Below are positions 9,016 through 18,082 of a DNA stretch of 64,000 bases, one piece after another; position 1 is the first letter of the stretch; every line of letters begins with the position of its first letter. Below the pieces are notes generated by a model. It saw only the letters and a list, made by a program, of their open reading frames with translations. It had not been told where the DNA came from and did not search any database. The translations under genes were made by a program, and so were the position numbers. This DNA is from CAVPJW01 sp963705525. GTDB taxonomy: Bacteria > Acidobacteriota > Vicinamibacteria > Vicinamibacterales > CAVPJW01. Where the stretch lies: contig CAVPJW010000001.1 of assembly GCA_963705525.1 (NCBI GenBank), positions 62,001-126,000 on the forward strand, given 5' to 3'.

Positions 9016-10707
9016 ATGCCCCTTAAACACCGCACCCTTCGTACGGTTCTTTCTGCGCTCATTGGGCTCACGGCGATCCAGCTGGGGCTGGTTGCCCAGT
9101 CGCCGCCTCCGGCCACGCGTCCACGGCTGGTTGTGATCATCAGCATCGACCAGATGCGCGCCGACTATATCGACCGGTTTCAGCATCAATGGACGAAGGG
9201 ACTGAAACGCCTGGTCGATCGCGGCGCGTGGTTCAGCCAGGCGGCGTATCCGTATCAGAACACGGTGACGTGCGTGGGGCACGCGACGATCGGCACGGGC
9301 AGTGTTCCGGCCATTCACGGGATGATCCTCAACGAGTGGTGGGATCGTGAGACTGGCAAAGAGGTCGCGTGCACCTCCGACTCCTCCGTGTCCCCGGTGA
9401 GCTATGGCGCGCCGCTCAAGAGAGGGCACAGTGCGGCCCGCCTTCAGGTGCCAACTCTTGCCGACGAGATGCGCGTGCAGCTCAGTCCTTCGGCGCACGT
9501 CGTCTCGATGTCGCTCAAGGCGCGGTCGGCGATCATGCTGGCCGGTCATCGCGGCGACGCCGTGACGTGGTTCGACGACAACACGGGCTCGTGGAGCACC
9601 TCGTCGGCTTATTCGACGAGCCCGGTGCCGTTTCTCGCGAAGTTCTTCGCGGATCATCCGGTCACCGCCGATTTTGGCAAGACCTGGAACCTGGCGATGA
9701 CCTCCGATCGCTATCTCTACGACGACTCGACCGCGGGACGGACGCCGCCGAAGGGCTGGGGTCCGTCGCTGCCCCACGAGCTCCGCGGCGAGGCCGGCAA
9801 GCCGGATCCTGATTTCTTCGAACAGTGGTCTGCGAGTCCGTACTCGAACGACTATCTCGCGCGGATGGCGCTCGCGAGCGTGGAAGCGTTAGGCCTCGGC
9901 GCGAGCGACCGAGCCGATTTTCTCGGCCTCAGTTTTTCGGCGCTCGATCATGCGGGCCACGACTTCGGGCCCATGAGCCACGAGGTGCAGGACGTTCTCG
10001 TACGGCTGGACGAGACGCTGGGTGCGTTCTTCGATGCGCTCGATGCGCGGATCGGGGCCGACCACTATGTGGTGGCCGTGTCAGCCGATCACGGGGTGTC
10101 GCCGATTCCCGAGCAGGCAAAAGCTCTCGGTCTCGACGCCGGGCGGATTGACACGAAGGCGCTTCGCGATCGCCTCGAGGAATACCTGGTGGGGCGGTTC
10201 GGTGCGGGCAAGTACATCGCCTATTTCGATCACCTGGACCTCTACTTCACGCCGGGAACGTATCGGCGTGTCTCGACCGACCCCGAAGCGCTCACCGAGG
10301 TCATGAGGATGATCAGATCGCATCCCGGCGTGCTGCAGGTGTACCGCGCGGAGGATCTGGCCGCGCTGTCGGGCTCGACCGATCCGGCCGAGACGGCCGC
10401 TGCGCTCAGCTACTATCCCGGAAGGAGCGGCGATCTCGTCCTGGCGTCGAAACCGTATTGGATCGCCACCGACGACAGCGCGGCGACGCACGGCACGTCG
10501 AACGGCTACGACGCGCGCGTGCCAGTGATTTTCATGGGAGCGGGCATTCGTTCGGGCCGGTATCTGGAGCCCGCGAGCCCGGCCGACATCGCACCGACGC
10601 TTGCTTCGATGGTAGGTGTGACGCTGGCGAGGCCGTCGGGGAGGGTACTGGCGGAAGCGGTTCAGGGTTCAGAGTTCAAGGTTCGAATCCCAAGAACTAA
10701 GAACTAA
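9016..10707 (+). CDS. PafA-like alkaline phosphatase family protein
   Basis: A 563-residue exported phosphatase with a signal peptide (about residues 1-27, ending LGLVAQS). The metal-binding segment VVIISIDQMRADY is followed by NTVTCVGHATIGTGSVPAIHG, where a threonine (83 or 85) stands at the nucleophile position as in PafA-type phosphatases. Later metal ligands are visible in FSALDHAGHDFGP and VSADHG, and near the C-terminus in THGTSNGYDARVPVIFMG. Likely function: periplasmic phosphate release from monoesters. The last ~12 residues (EFKVRIPRTKN) and the TAA stop are encoded by the intergenic repeat, so the original C-terminus probably ended near the preceding VLAEAVQG. Start ATG 9016 has no strong Shine-Dalgarno. 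Confidence 0.87.
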   Translation: MPLKHRTLRTVLSALIGLTAIQLGLVAQSPPPATRPRLVVIISIDQMRADYIDRFQHQWTKGLKRLVDRGAWFSQAAYPYQNTVTCVGHATIGTGSVPAIHGMILNEWWDRETGKEVACTSDSSVSPVSYGAPLKRGHSAARLQVPTLADEMRVQLSPSAHVVSMSLKARSAIMLAGHRGDAVTWFDDNTGSWSTSSAYSTSPVPFLAKFFADHPVTADFGKTWNLAMTSDRYLYDDSTAGRTPPKGWGPSLPHELRGEAGKPDPDFFEQWSASPYSNDYLARMALASVEALGLGASDRADFLGLSFSALDHAGHDFGPMSHEVQDVLVRLDETLGAFFDALDARIGADHYVVAVSADHGVSPIPEQAKALGLDAGRIDTKALRDRLEEYLVGRFGAGKYIAYFDHLDLYFTPGTYRRVSTDPEALTEVMRMIRSHPGVLQVYRAEDLAALSGSTDPAETAAALSYYPGRSGDLVLASKPYWIATDDSAATHGTSNGYDARVPVIFMGAGIRSGRYLEPASPADIAPTLASMVGVTLARPSGRVLAEAVQGSEFKVRIPRTKN

Positions 10708-10750
10708 GAACTGCGAACCAAGAACTTAGAACCAAGAACTAAGAACTTTC
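10659..10750. repeat. Class B to class A repeat tract overlapping a C-terminus
   Basis: GGTTCAGGGTTCAGAGTTC words give way to AAGAACTAAGAACTAAGAAC and later CCAAGAACTTAGAACC words. The first ~49 bases lie inside the phosphatase reading frame and provide its stop codon. The tract ends 10 bp before the stop codon of the convergent YceI gene. Confidence 0.8.
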
Positions 10751-10759
10751 AAGATCTCC

Positions 10760-11410
10760 CTACCGCGAGCGGCTGGATGCAACCTGGATTGGCTCGGACG
10801 CGCCCCTGTTTGCCGTCGTAGCCAACGGGGCCGTGACCGCCTTGAATGCCACATTGACAACCACATCGTCCTTCAGGCCGACACCGAGATACATGGGCGG
10901 CTCGATGCCAAACGAGGCCACATGGACGGGGAAGCGCGCCTGCAGCTTCAGGTTTCCCGCGCCACCGCTGATCTCGGCGACTCCGGCGACCGAACTCTCC
11001 ACGCCATGAAGCGTCAGGTTCGCTCGGAAGAGTGTCTTGAGAGGCAGTTCGTTCGGCGCCCACTGCTGGAGCCGGATGTTCTTCAGTGTTGCCATGGCGT
11101 AGTCCGCGCTCTTGCCAACCTCAAGGTATCGGTCCCGCAGGTGTGAGTCGCGCAGCTTGATGCCGGTCTCGAGCGTTCTCAGATCCACAGTGACGATGCC
11201 ATTCACGGCGCCGGTGCCACCAGGGTCGGTTGAGACTTGACCGGCGATGGCCTTCGTTCGCGCTTCGAACGTGCCCCCGACCGTAAGCTCGCACACCACC
11301 TGTACGGACGGCTCCTGGATGCGGTACGGCTCTCCGGCTGTCGTTGGAGCGGGGCACAGACTGGTGATGAGAGCCGTGGCCATGCTCACGCGCCACACAG
11401 ATCGAAACAT
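10760..11410 (-). CDS. YceI family periplasmic protein
   Basis: A ~216-residue secreted protein: signal peptide (about 1-27, through APTTAG), then a single YceI/lipocalin-like beta-barrel domain with VTVDLRTLETGIKLRDSHLR and the DxxLR..YLxV pattern of the family. YceI proteins bind isoprenoid lipids such as quinones in the periplasm. ATG 11410 is preferred because GGAG lies six bases upstream; ATG 11416 touches that GGAG directly. It sits directly downstream of the cytochrome-barrel gene (3 bp from its stop), so the two are co-transcribed. That pairing, with a possible quinone-binding partner beside a haem protein, suggests an electron-transfer role by inference. Confidence 0.88.
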   Translation of the reverse strand: MFRSVWRVSMATALITSLCPAPTTAGEPYRIQEPSVQVVCELTVGGTFEARTKAIAGQVSTDPGGTGAVNGIVTVDLRTLETGIKLRDSHLRDRYLEVGKSADYAMATLKNIRLQQWAPNELPLKTLFRANLTLHGVESSVAGVAEISGGAGNLKLQARFPVHVASFGIEPPMYLGVGLKDDVVVNVAFKAVTAPLATTANRGASEPIQVASSRSR

Positions 11411-11419
11411 TCGCATCTC

Positions 11420-12529
11420 CTAACGAACGGTCTTGACCGCCAGCTGAACGCTGTACGTGCGCGACACGTGATTGGACGGTCCGACGAAGTTCTCGTGAGT
11501 CCAGAACCGAAGGGTGAAGCTGCTCGTAAGACGGACCTGCACATCCGGCGACAGCCGGTAGACGCGCGTCGACGTGGGGTATTCAGCCGCGAGGCGTTCT
11601 CCGATGAGCGAGGTCACCAGCCATTCGCGAGGCGCCACGAATACCTGCGCGTATGTCGCGTTGCGCTCGAACGTCTCGAGCGGAGATGTCTTGAGATGTT
11701 CGTTCGTGAACTCGTGCTCGGCCAGGATCCCCCAACTACCGAAACCCATCCGCGCGTACGCTCCGTACGTATTCGCCGTGGCGAGGGTATTTCGCGCGGC
11801 CCTCGCCGAGAGCCCGACGACCGAGCGTCGAAGCTGGATTCCACCGTAGGCGCCGGCGCCGTGCTCGCGCATGTCCAGGCTTTTCTCGTTCCCTGGCCCG
11901 AACACGTATGGCGTCACGTGGAATCTCTTCGACCAGGCAAACAGCTTGGCTTGTGTTGGATAGAACGTGCTCTGCCCCCGGATGTTATTGAAGAGCAGGG
12001 CTTCGCGATCGGTGATGCCCGATCCGTTCGGCAGGGAGTCGCGACCCACGGCGAACTCGAGACCCTCTCTGGCGCGATACTCCCAGGCGGCCTTCGAAAC
12101 GATGAACGAGGTCGTTCCCTGGGAGAACTGGGCCGCCTGCTCCGGACGAAGCTCGAGCGCGCCCATGAAGGCGAGCCTGTTGCGGTCGGTCACGCGGGTC
12201 GAATTCCGGTACATGGCCTGTAAGTACGGCGGCTTGCGCACGACCGGCGCATCTGGAGCACCGTAACCTCCGTGCGCCGCCATGAGAAGCCGAAGGTCCT
12301 GATACAGGCGACGAAAGCGGGTCGTAGGCGGCTCGTATTCGCCGGCGCGGAGGCTCTGCGCCTCGTCGATGCTCTTGCCGTAGTCTGTCAACAGCCCTCC
12401 ACCTTGCGGCGCGAAGTGGCAGGCGCTGCAATTCGTGTAACCCAACCGGATCATGCTCGGAGAGGCCAGCGCGGGAACCGGCGCGACGACGGCGAGACAC
12501 AAGATCACGCTTGCCAGAAGAACGCGCAT
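11420..12529 (-). CDS. Mono-haem cytochrome c fused to predicted outer-membrane barrel
   Basis: A 369-residue protein. Signal peptide about 1-22, then RLGYTNCSACHFAPQGGG with one CXXCH (C34, C37, H38), then TDYGKS. The remaining ~300 residues are a run of alternating-hydrophobicity strands of beta-barrel character, ending with aromatic-containing strands near the C-terminus. The arrangement resembles porin-cytochrome fusions such as Cyc2, though the similarity is architectural, not established here. The start ATG 12529 is chosen because it begins the signal peptide; the frame opens at 12583. The downstream YceI gene follows after 3 bp. No multihaem partner is visible in the window. Confidence 0.75.
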   Translation of the reverse strand: MRVLLASVILCLAVVAPVPALASPSMIRLGYTNCSACHFAPQGGGLLTDYGKSIDEAQSLRAGEYEPPTTRFRRLYQDLRLLMAAHGGYGAPDAPVVRKPPYLQAMYRNSTRVTDRNRLAFMGALELRPEQAAQFSQGTTSFIVSKAAWEYRAREGLEFAVGRDSLPNGSGITDREALLFNNIRGQSTFYPTQAKLFAWSKRFHVTPYVFGPGNEKSLDMREHGAGAYGGIQLRRSVVGLSARAARNTLATANTYGAYARMGFGSWGILAEHEFTNEHLKTSPLETFERNATYAQVFVAPREWLVTSLIGERLAAEYPTSTRVYRLSPDVQVRLTSSFTLRFWTHENFVGPSNHVSRTYSVQLAVKTVR

Positions 12530-12861
12530 AGATGTCGAAATCGGCCGGGCCCAACGACCAGATCTGTTGGTGTCGAGGGTCAACCAAGCAAAACTGGTGC
12601 CCCTGCGAGCGAGGGGAAACTGCCGGAATTTCAGCGCTTAGCGGAATGGCGGGCGCGAGGCTTACAAGTGTGTCGGTTGAGGTCGAAAATTGCCGTGTCC
12701 GGCTGCAAAGTTGAAACTCCCGGTGCCGGCGAATCGCCGTCGTCCGGTCTGCCACGCGCCAGGCGCGCGGGGTGCACGTCTTGTAAGTTTTACTCGGTTA
12801 CGTGATCTTGCAGTGGCGTGTCGTTTCGTCCCGTCTCAAGGGATCACCGTTCGGTCGCGAA
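12530..12861. other. Intergenic region with small GC hairpins
   Basis: About 330 bp between two minus-strand genes. It should hold the promoter of the cytochrome-barrel operon. Two short GC-rich palindromes are visible: CGGCGaatCGCCG at 12727-12739 and CGCGCCaGGCGCG at 12755-12767. I see no convincing gene, riboswitch or T-tract terminator here. Confidence 0.4.
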
Positions 12862-14868
12862 CTACGAACTGACAACCTTCCTTTTCGCTTCAGCCACTTC
12901 GGGCTGTCCCGGATCAGCGTCTTTCCAGAGTTCCAGGAACCGTTGGTATTCCTTCCGCGCGCCGGCCTTGTCGCCCTGCTGGTCGAGCAGCCGCGCCAGC
13001 GCGAGCACGTAGCGCGGCTCGAGCATGGCCGTCCACTTCTGCGTGATGTCCACGGCCAGAATCTTCCGATAGGCCTCGATGGCGCCGGCGAGGTCGCCGC
13101 GCGCCACGCGCGCGCGGGCGGCAGTGTCTCGCACGGAGAGCTCGTTGGCGAAGAGAGTATACACAGTCGAACCCATGTTGAAGAACATGTGAAGCTCGGG
13201 TTCGCCCTTGGCGATCGCTGATTCGGCCGCACTTGGATCGCCTCCCGCCAGCGCGATCTCCGCTTCGAGAACATGGTGGTCCCAGGTTTCGTCAACTTGT
13301 TTCGGATCGTGCAACTTCTTGTGCTCTTCGAGCCTCGTTCTGGCGCCGTCGAGGTCGCCCGATCGCGCCTTCAACAGGCCGTCAAAGAACACGATGTGCC
13401 GGGCGGGCCCCCTTCGGTCTCGCGCATCGGAAATCGCGGACACGAGTCTTTCCGCTGCCGCCAGGGAGGCACGCGCGGTTGCGAAGTCGCGCCGGTCGAT
13501 CGCGATGATGCCCGACAGGACGTGCAGCTCCGCCGTGAGGGCAAGGTTCTTGACGCGACCGGCGTCCTGAACGCCCTCGGCTATCTGACGTCGCGCGTCG
13601 GTGTGTCGTCCCACGCGCGCCAACATGACCGCCTGGAGCAGAGCGCCGGTGGCTTGGGGGAATCCGAGTCGCTCGGCGTCCTCCTGTAACTTGGCTCCTT
13701 CGGCAATGGCTTCGGGGTACTTCCCCATGATTCCGAAGGCAAACGTCCGGCCTGCCCGCGCGTTGATGAAGTTCGGATCGAGCTCGAGGATCCGCGAGTA
13801 TCGTTCGAGCGCCTTGTCCGGCTGCCCGGTGAAGAGGTACGCCTCGGCTTGACTATCGTACGGGTTCGGTTCTTTTGGATTCAAGCGGGCGTATTCGTCG
13901 AATTCCCGGAACGCCTCGGGATATCGACCCATCCTCAGGTATCCGTACCCGAGCAGGTTGTGCAGAGGACCGGATGATGGGTTGGCCTTGATTCCTCGTT
14001 CGATGGTGGCCAGGGCTTTCGGGAGATCGGCCATGTCCTGGTCGTAGTTGTTCGCGAGTCGCCAGTACGCCTGGGTCTCATCCGGATAGCGTGTGATGAG
14101 AGTTTCGAGCAGGCTCACGGCCTGATCAACCCGACCGCGCGACCTGGCTTCGTTGGACTCGAAAAACAGCCGCTGGCGCTCCGGGAGTCGATCCAGATGC
14201 TGTTTAGTCTTGAGGTGATACTCTTCAGAAGCGGCAGCATCCGACATCTGTCGCGCCACCTGCTCAAGTTGGAAGTAGGCCGAAGCGAAGCCGGGGTCGA
14301 TCGCCACCGCTTTCTCGAGAGGTTTCAGCGCGTCCGGAAAGCGCAGGTTGCTGAACGCCTCGAGTCCTTCGGTGTACAGGCGGTAGGCTTCAAGTGATCC
14401 GGATGTAACTTCGGCGATCTTTCGTCCGCTCTCTCCTCCGTTGAGGTTCAGACTGTTCCGGATGCGCGACGTCAGATCGTCGGCCATCGGAAAGACATCC
14501 GTACCCTGCACTCGGTGTGCGCCAAGCACCCGGCCGCTCGCGACCTCCTGCACCTGCACCTCGACGCGCACATCGTTCCCCGTCTTGAAGACGCTGCCCA
14601 TGACGAGCGCTCCCGCCCCGGCACGCCGCCCGATTTCCAGGATCCGGCTCTTGTCGGCGTCGGCGCTCTGCTGACCGAGTTCCTTCAGGATCTCGTCGAC
14701 GCGCTGACTGCTGACGACGTCGAGCCCGGGAGTTTGCGCGAGACCCGTGACGAGCATGCTCGGAAGCCCGCGGGCGAGCCAGCGGACATCGTCGTTATTG
14801 CTCGGGTTCTCGAAGGTCAGTATGGCCACGGCCGGGCGACCCGCGGCACCGACCGCGACGACCCCCAT
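12862..14868 (-). CDS. TolB/FlgO-like and TPR region of a frame-shifted Ser/Thr kinase receptor
   Basis: 668 codons counted from the first ATG, but coding clearly extends upstream in this frame: immediately before it the frame encodes RPRWFW and a transmembrane helix (PSIAAAATLAVVAAIAYFAV, about 14890-14950). Next comes a TolB/FlgO-like domain (VAILTFENPSNNDDVRWLARG, cut-off by design) and then a long tetratricopeptide array up to the C-terminus. The same order (linker, TM, TolB-like, TPR) follows the kinase domain in the intact genes at 21241 and 24340. I therefore read this as the C-terminal part of the kinase at 14817-16028, split by a frameshift near 14990-15010. Confidence 0.8.
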   Translation of the reverse strand: MGVVAVGAAGRPAVAILTFENPSNNDDVRWLARGLPSMLVTGLAQTPGLDVVSSQRVDEILKELGQQSADADKSRILEIGRRAGAGALVMGSVFKTGNDVRVEVQVQEVASGRVLGAHRVQGTDVFPMADDLTSRIRNSLNLNGGESGRKIAEVTSGSLEAYRLYTEGLEAFSNLRFPDALKPLEKAVAIDPGFASAYFQLEQVARQMSDAAASEEYHLKTKQHLDRLPERQRLFFESNEARSRGRVDQAVSLLETLITRYPDETQAYWRLANNYDQDMADLPKALATIERGIKANPSSGPLHNLLGYGYLRMGRYPEAFREFDEYARLNPKEPNPYDSQAEAYLFTGQPDKALERYSRILELDPNFINARAGRTFAFGIMGKYPEAIAEGAKLQEDAERLGFPQATGALLQAVMLARVGRHTDARRQIAEGVQDAGRVKNLALTAELHVLSGIIAIDRRDFATARASLAAAERLVSAISDARDRRGPARHIVFFDGLLKARSGDLDGARTRLEEHKKLHDPKQVDETWDHHVLEAEIALAGGDPSAAESAIAKGEPELHMFFNMGSTVYTLFANELSVRDTAARARVARGDLAGAIEAYRKILAVDITQKWTAMLEPRYVLALARLLDQQGDKAGARKEYQRFLELWKDADPGQPEVAEAKRKVVSS

Positions 14869-16028
14869 GCCACGCCTGCCGACGGCGAAATAGGCGATGG
14901 CCGCGACGACGGCGAGGGTGGCGGCCGCGGCGATCGACGGCCAGAACCAGCGTGGACGCGTCGCTGCGCTCGCGGATGCAGTCGCCGCCGCCGTTTCGTG
15001 GTCTTGCGTGCGGTCCGCTCCGCGGTCGCACTCTGCGCGGTCGGTCGTGGTCCCGATCCTGGAGCACCGGTCTTGGCACGAGAGGCGGCTTTGGGCTTGC
15101 CCTCGCGACGTTGACCCGATCGCGCGGGTGCCGCGCCGGTCCGGCCAGAGTCGACATCGCGCTTGAGCTTCGTCAGGTCGGCGCGCAGGTCGGCCGCGTG
15201 TTGGTAGCGGATCGCTCGATCTTTCTCGAGTGCCTTTGAGACGATCCGCTCGAGCTCGACGGGGACCTTTGGGTTGAGGCGCACGGGCGCCGTTGGCGAC
15301 TGGTGAAGGATGGCATCGAAGACCGCAGCCGAGGTCTTGCCAGAGAACGGCAACTGCCCGGTCACCATCTCGTAGAGTACGACACCGAACGAGAAGAGAT
15401 CCGTTCGCGCATCGAGCTCTTCACCAAGCGTCTGCTCCGGCGACATATACGCGACGGTCCCCATCGTCGTCCCCGGGGTCGTCAGCAGCTCGTCGGCGAG
15501 CTTGGTCGGCAGCGCGCTGACCTCTTTCGGTTCGGTCGCCTTTCCTCCCGGCGCCAGCTTTGCCAATCCGAAGTCGAGAATCTTCGCGTGCCCGCGCGTC
15601 GTCACGAAGAGATTGGCGGGCTTGATGTCGCGATGGACGATGCCCTTGCTGTGCGCGGCGTCCAGGGCATCGGCGATCTGAATCCCGAGATCGAGGACCG
15701 TCTCGATCGACATCGGCTTGCCTTCGATGACGTGCTTGAGCGTCTGTCCCTCGAGCCGCTCCATGACGATGAAGTGCTGTCCGCCGTGGGCGGGGTCCTG
15801 GCCGATGTCGTAGATGGTGCAGATGTGGGGGTGGTTGAGCGCCGAGGCCGCGCGCGCCTCGCGCTGGAAGCGCTCGACCGCCTGGGGGTCTCCGGAGAGC
15901 TCAGGTGGCAGGAATTTGAGGGCCACCTCGCGTCCGAGGCGCGTGTCCTCGGCCAGGTACACGACACCCATGCCACCGCCGCCAAGCTTTTCAAGGACGC
16001 GGTAGTGGGAGACGGTTTCGCCGATCAT
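14817..16028 (-). CDS. Serine/threonine protein kinase, catalytic part (frame lost before TM segment)
   Basis: Hanks-type kinase domain in residues ~10-285: glycine loop GGGGMGVVY, catalytic Lys38 in VALKFL, HRDIKPAN (132-139), DFG (152-154), then GTVAYMSPEQ. All catalytic residues are present. After about residue 330 the frame turns into Arg/Pro-rich sequence and stops, while the expected transmembrane helix lies in the -1 frame. Start ATG 16028 matches the starts of the two paralogues; the frame is open to 16070, but that stretch is repeat sequence. The neighbours are a minus-strand ABC exporter and the repeat. Either a genuine frameshift or a sequencing/assembly error. Confidence 0.85.
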   Translation of the reverse strand: MIGETVSHYRVLEKLGGGGMGVVYLAEDTRLGREVALKFLPPELSGDPQAVERFQREARAASALNHPHICTIYDIGQDPAHGGQHFIVMERLEGQTLKHVIEGKPMSIETVLDLGIQIADALDAAHSKGIVHRDIKPANLFVTTRGHAKILDFGLAKLAPGGKATEPKEVSALPTKLADELLTTPGTTMGTVAYMSPEQTLGEELDARTDLFSFGVVLYEMVTGQLPFSGKTSAAVFDAILHQSPTAPVRLNPKVPVELERIVSKALEKDRAIRYQHAADLRADLTKLKRDVDSGRTGAAPARSGQRREGKPKAASRAKTGAPGSGPRPTAQSATAERTARKTTKRRRRLHPRAQRRVHAGSGRRSPRPPPSPSSRPSPISPSAGVAWGSSRSVPRVARPWPY

Positions 16029-16054
16029 CTGGTTGTGGTGGGATTCTAGCTCTG

Positions 16055-16127
16055 GAGGTTCGGGGTTCAAAGTTCAGGGATCAAGGGCTCGGCCGCGCAC
16101 TAAGAACTAAGCACCAAGAACAAAGAG
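16055..16127. repeat. Class B + A repeat tract between kinase and ABC transporter genes
   Basis: GGAGGTTCGGGGTTCAAAGT words followed by ACTAAGAACTAAGCACCAAG and AACAAAG words. On the minus strand it begins immediately after the TAG stop of the ABC transporter (16128-16130) and ends just upstream of the kinase start. Confidence 0.75.
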
Positions 16128-17918
16128 CTACAAACCGACCACCGTCTTTTGTCTGAGCTCCCTCGCCGCCTCCAACCCCCTCCGTTCTCCAATCTGCTGC
16201 CGCCACATCGCGTAGTACAGGCCCTTCTGATCGACCAGCTCCTGGTGTCGGCCGGATTCGACGATGTGGCCGCGCTCCAGGACGTAGATACGATCGGCGT
16301 GAAGAATGGTGGAAAGACGATGGGCGATGAGAATCGTGATCACGTCGTGACTGCGCGCGACCTCGCGGATCGTTTCGGTGATTTCCTCTTCGGTAATCGA
16401 GTCGAGCGACGAGGTGGCTTCGTCGAACACGAGGAGATGGGGTTGTCTGAGCAGCGCGCGTGCGATCGAGAGGCGCTGTTTCTCGCCGCCCGAGACCTTG
16501 ACGCCGCCCTCGCCGATCACGGTGTCGAGCCCGCGGTCGGCCCGCTCCAGAAGGCTGTTGCAGGCGGCCTTGCGCAATACGTCCAGGCACTCTTCGTCTG
16601 AGGCAGTGGGGTTGACGAACTGCAGATTCTCGCGGATGGTGCCGGAAAAGAGCTGCGTGTCCTGGGTGACCAGGCCGATGCGCTCCCGGAGGTGATCGAG
16701 ATCGACGCGCGTGCCTGCGTGCCCGTTGTACAGAATTCGACCAGAGAGCGGCGGATAGAGACCCACGAGCAGCTTGACCAGCGTCGTCTTGCCTGAGCCG
16801 GACGGTCCCACGAAGGCGACGGTCTCCCCCCGCCGGACGTCGAACGAGACATCCGACAGCGCAGGTGTTGCGGCGGTCTGGTGTTTGAACGTCACGTGTT
16901 CAAATGCCAGCTTCGTCAACGCGTCGAGCTGGACCGGGTCAACAGGCTTCACTTCCCGGGGGATGTTGAGGATCGACTCGAAGTTGGCGAGCGACGCTTC
17001 CGTCTCGCGGTAGATGTTGATGACGTTCCCCAGTTCCTGCAGCGGGCCGAAGATGAAGAAGGAGTAGATGAAGAGCGAGAAAAACTGTCCGACGGTGATT
17101 TCGCGCGTGTAGATGAGATAGAGCATCAGGAACAGGATGCTCGTCCTCAGAGCATTTACCGCGGTGCCCTGGACGAAGCTCAGGCTCCTCAGGTACCGCA
17201 CTTTCTTGAGCTCGAGCTTGAGGATCTTGCCGGTCGTCGCATTGAGCCTCGCGATTTCCTGCGGAGCGAGCCCCAGGCTTTTGACCAGCTCGATGTTCCG
17301 CAGCGATTCGGTCGTCGAACCGGCGAGTGCCGTCGTTTCGGCGACAATCACTTTCTGGATCTCCTTGATCTTCCGGCTCAGGACCGAGCTCAGCACGCCG
17401 AGGAGCGGAATCGTCAGGAAGAAGACCGGCGCGATCAACCAGTGCACCGTGAAGGCGTAGATCATCACGAAGATCATCCCGACGAGCGACGTGAAAAGAA
17501 TGTTGATCGACGCGGCGATCAGCCGCTCGACGTCAGTCCGAACCTTTTGAAGCTTGCCCAGGGTTTCGCCGCTCCGCTGATCCTCGAATACGGCGTAGGG
17601 CAGTTCGAGCGAATGCCTGATCCCGTCCGAGTACAGCTGGGCGCCGAGCCGCTGCGTGATCACGTTGATGAAATAGTCCTGAAAGTTCTTCGCCACCCGC
17701 GACACGAAGGCCACCCCAACGGCGGCGGCCAGGAGCAGGCTCACGCCCCTGAAGAACTCGCCGGTTGAGTACTCCTGGAACTTCGTCGCGTACTCGTCGA
17801 TGACGTGCCGGAAGATCAGCGGATCGAGCAGTGAGAACACCTGGTTGATGGCCGCCAGGAGCAGCGCCAGGGCGATGAGCGGCCAGTACCCGCGGAGGTA
17901 GCGAAGGAGCAGTTGCAT
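16128..17918 (-). CDS. ABC exporter, fused permease/ATPase
   Basis: A 596-residue half-transporter. Six hydrophobic segments occupy about residues 12-300 and form an exporter-type membrane domain. The ATPase domain follows: Walker A GPSGSGKTT (about 369-377), signature SGGEKQRLS (about 473), Walker B LLVFDEATSSLD (about 493), H-loop in LIAHRLSTI. It probably works as a homodimer in the inner membrane; the substrate is unknown. Because its coding strand faces away from the sensor gene at 18083, the 164 bp between them should hold divergent promoters. The stop codon is the first base triplet of the class A repeat. Confidence 0.92.
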   Translation of the reverse strand: MQLLLRYLRGYWPLIALALLLAAINQVFSLLDPLIFRHVIDEYATKFQEYSTGEFFRGVSLLLAAAVGVAFVSRVAKNFQDYFINVITQRLGAQLYSDGIRHSLELPYAVFEDQRSGETLGKLQKVRTDVERLIAASINILFTSLVGMIFVMIYAFTVHWLIAPVFFLTIPLLGVLSSVLSRKIKEIQKVIVAETTALAGSTTESLRNIELVKSLGLAPQEIARLNATTGKILKLELKKVRYLRSLSFVQGTAVNALRTSILFLMLYLIYTREITVGQFFSLFIYSFFIFGPLQELGNVINIYRETEASLANFESILNIPREVKPVDPVQLDALTKLAFEHVTFKHQTAATPALSDVSFDVRRGETVAFVGPSGSGKTTLVKLLVGLYPPLSGRILYNGHAGTRVDLDHLRERIGLVTQDTQLFSGTIRENLQFVNPTASDEECLDVLRKAACNSLLERADRGLDTVIGEGGVKVSGGEKQRLSIARALLRQPHLLVFDEATSSLDSITEEEITETIREVARSHDVITILIAHRLSTILHADRIYVLERGHIVESGRHQELVDQKGLYYAMWRQQIGERRGLEAARELRQKTVVGL

Positions 17919-18082
17919 GGTTTTTCCAAGCAGAATAACAACTTTGTCAGTCGCGCGTCAGCCAGACCGTGAAAGTGGCGCGAAATGGGGTCAAATCCCC
18001 GTCGGGAGCGGTCAAGACAGCCAGACGACTCGCCGATATTGTCCTATGGACGCCCAAAGTGTCGTAAACGGGCGAGTTCGTC
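17919..18082. promoter_or_regulatory. Divergent promoter region with GGGG..CCCC hairpin
   Basis: 164 bp between the start codons of the ABC exporter (minus) and the propeller diguanylate cyclase (plus). A short palindrome GGGGtcaaatCCCC lies at 17987-18000. Promoter boxes cannot be assigned with confidence. Confidence 0.35.

Noticed and set aside
12530..12861. c-di-GMP riboswitch upstream of the cytochrome-barrel gene
   Set aside because: TTTGCAGCCGG-like segments were considered, but the GGGCAAACC and GACGCAAAGCC blocks are absent.
14960..15030. Programmed -1 ribosomal frameshift in the kinase gene
   Set aside because: No X-XXY-YYZ heptamer is present; an indel or pseudogene is simpler.
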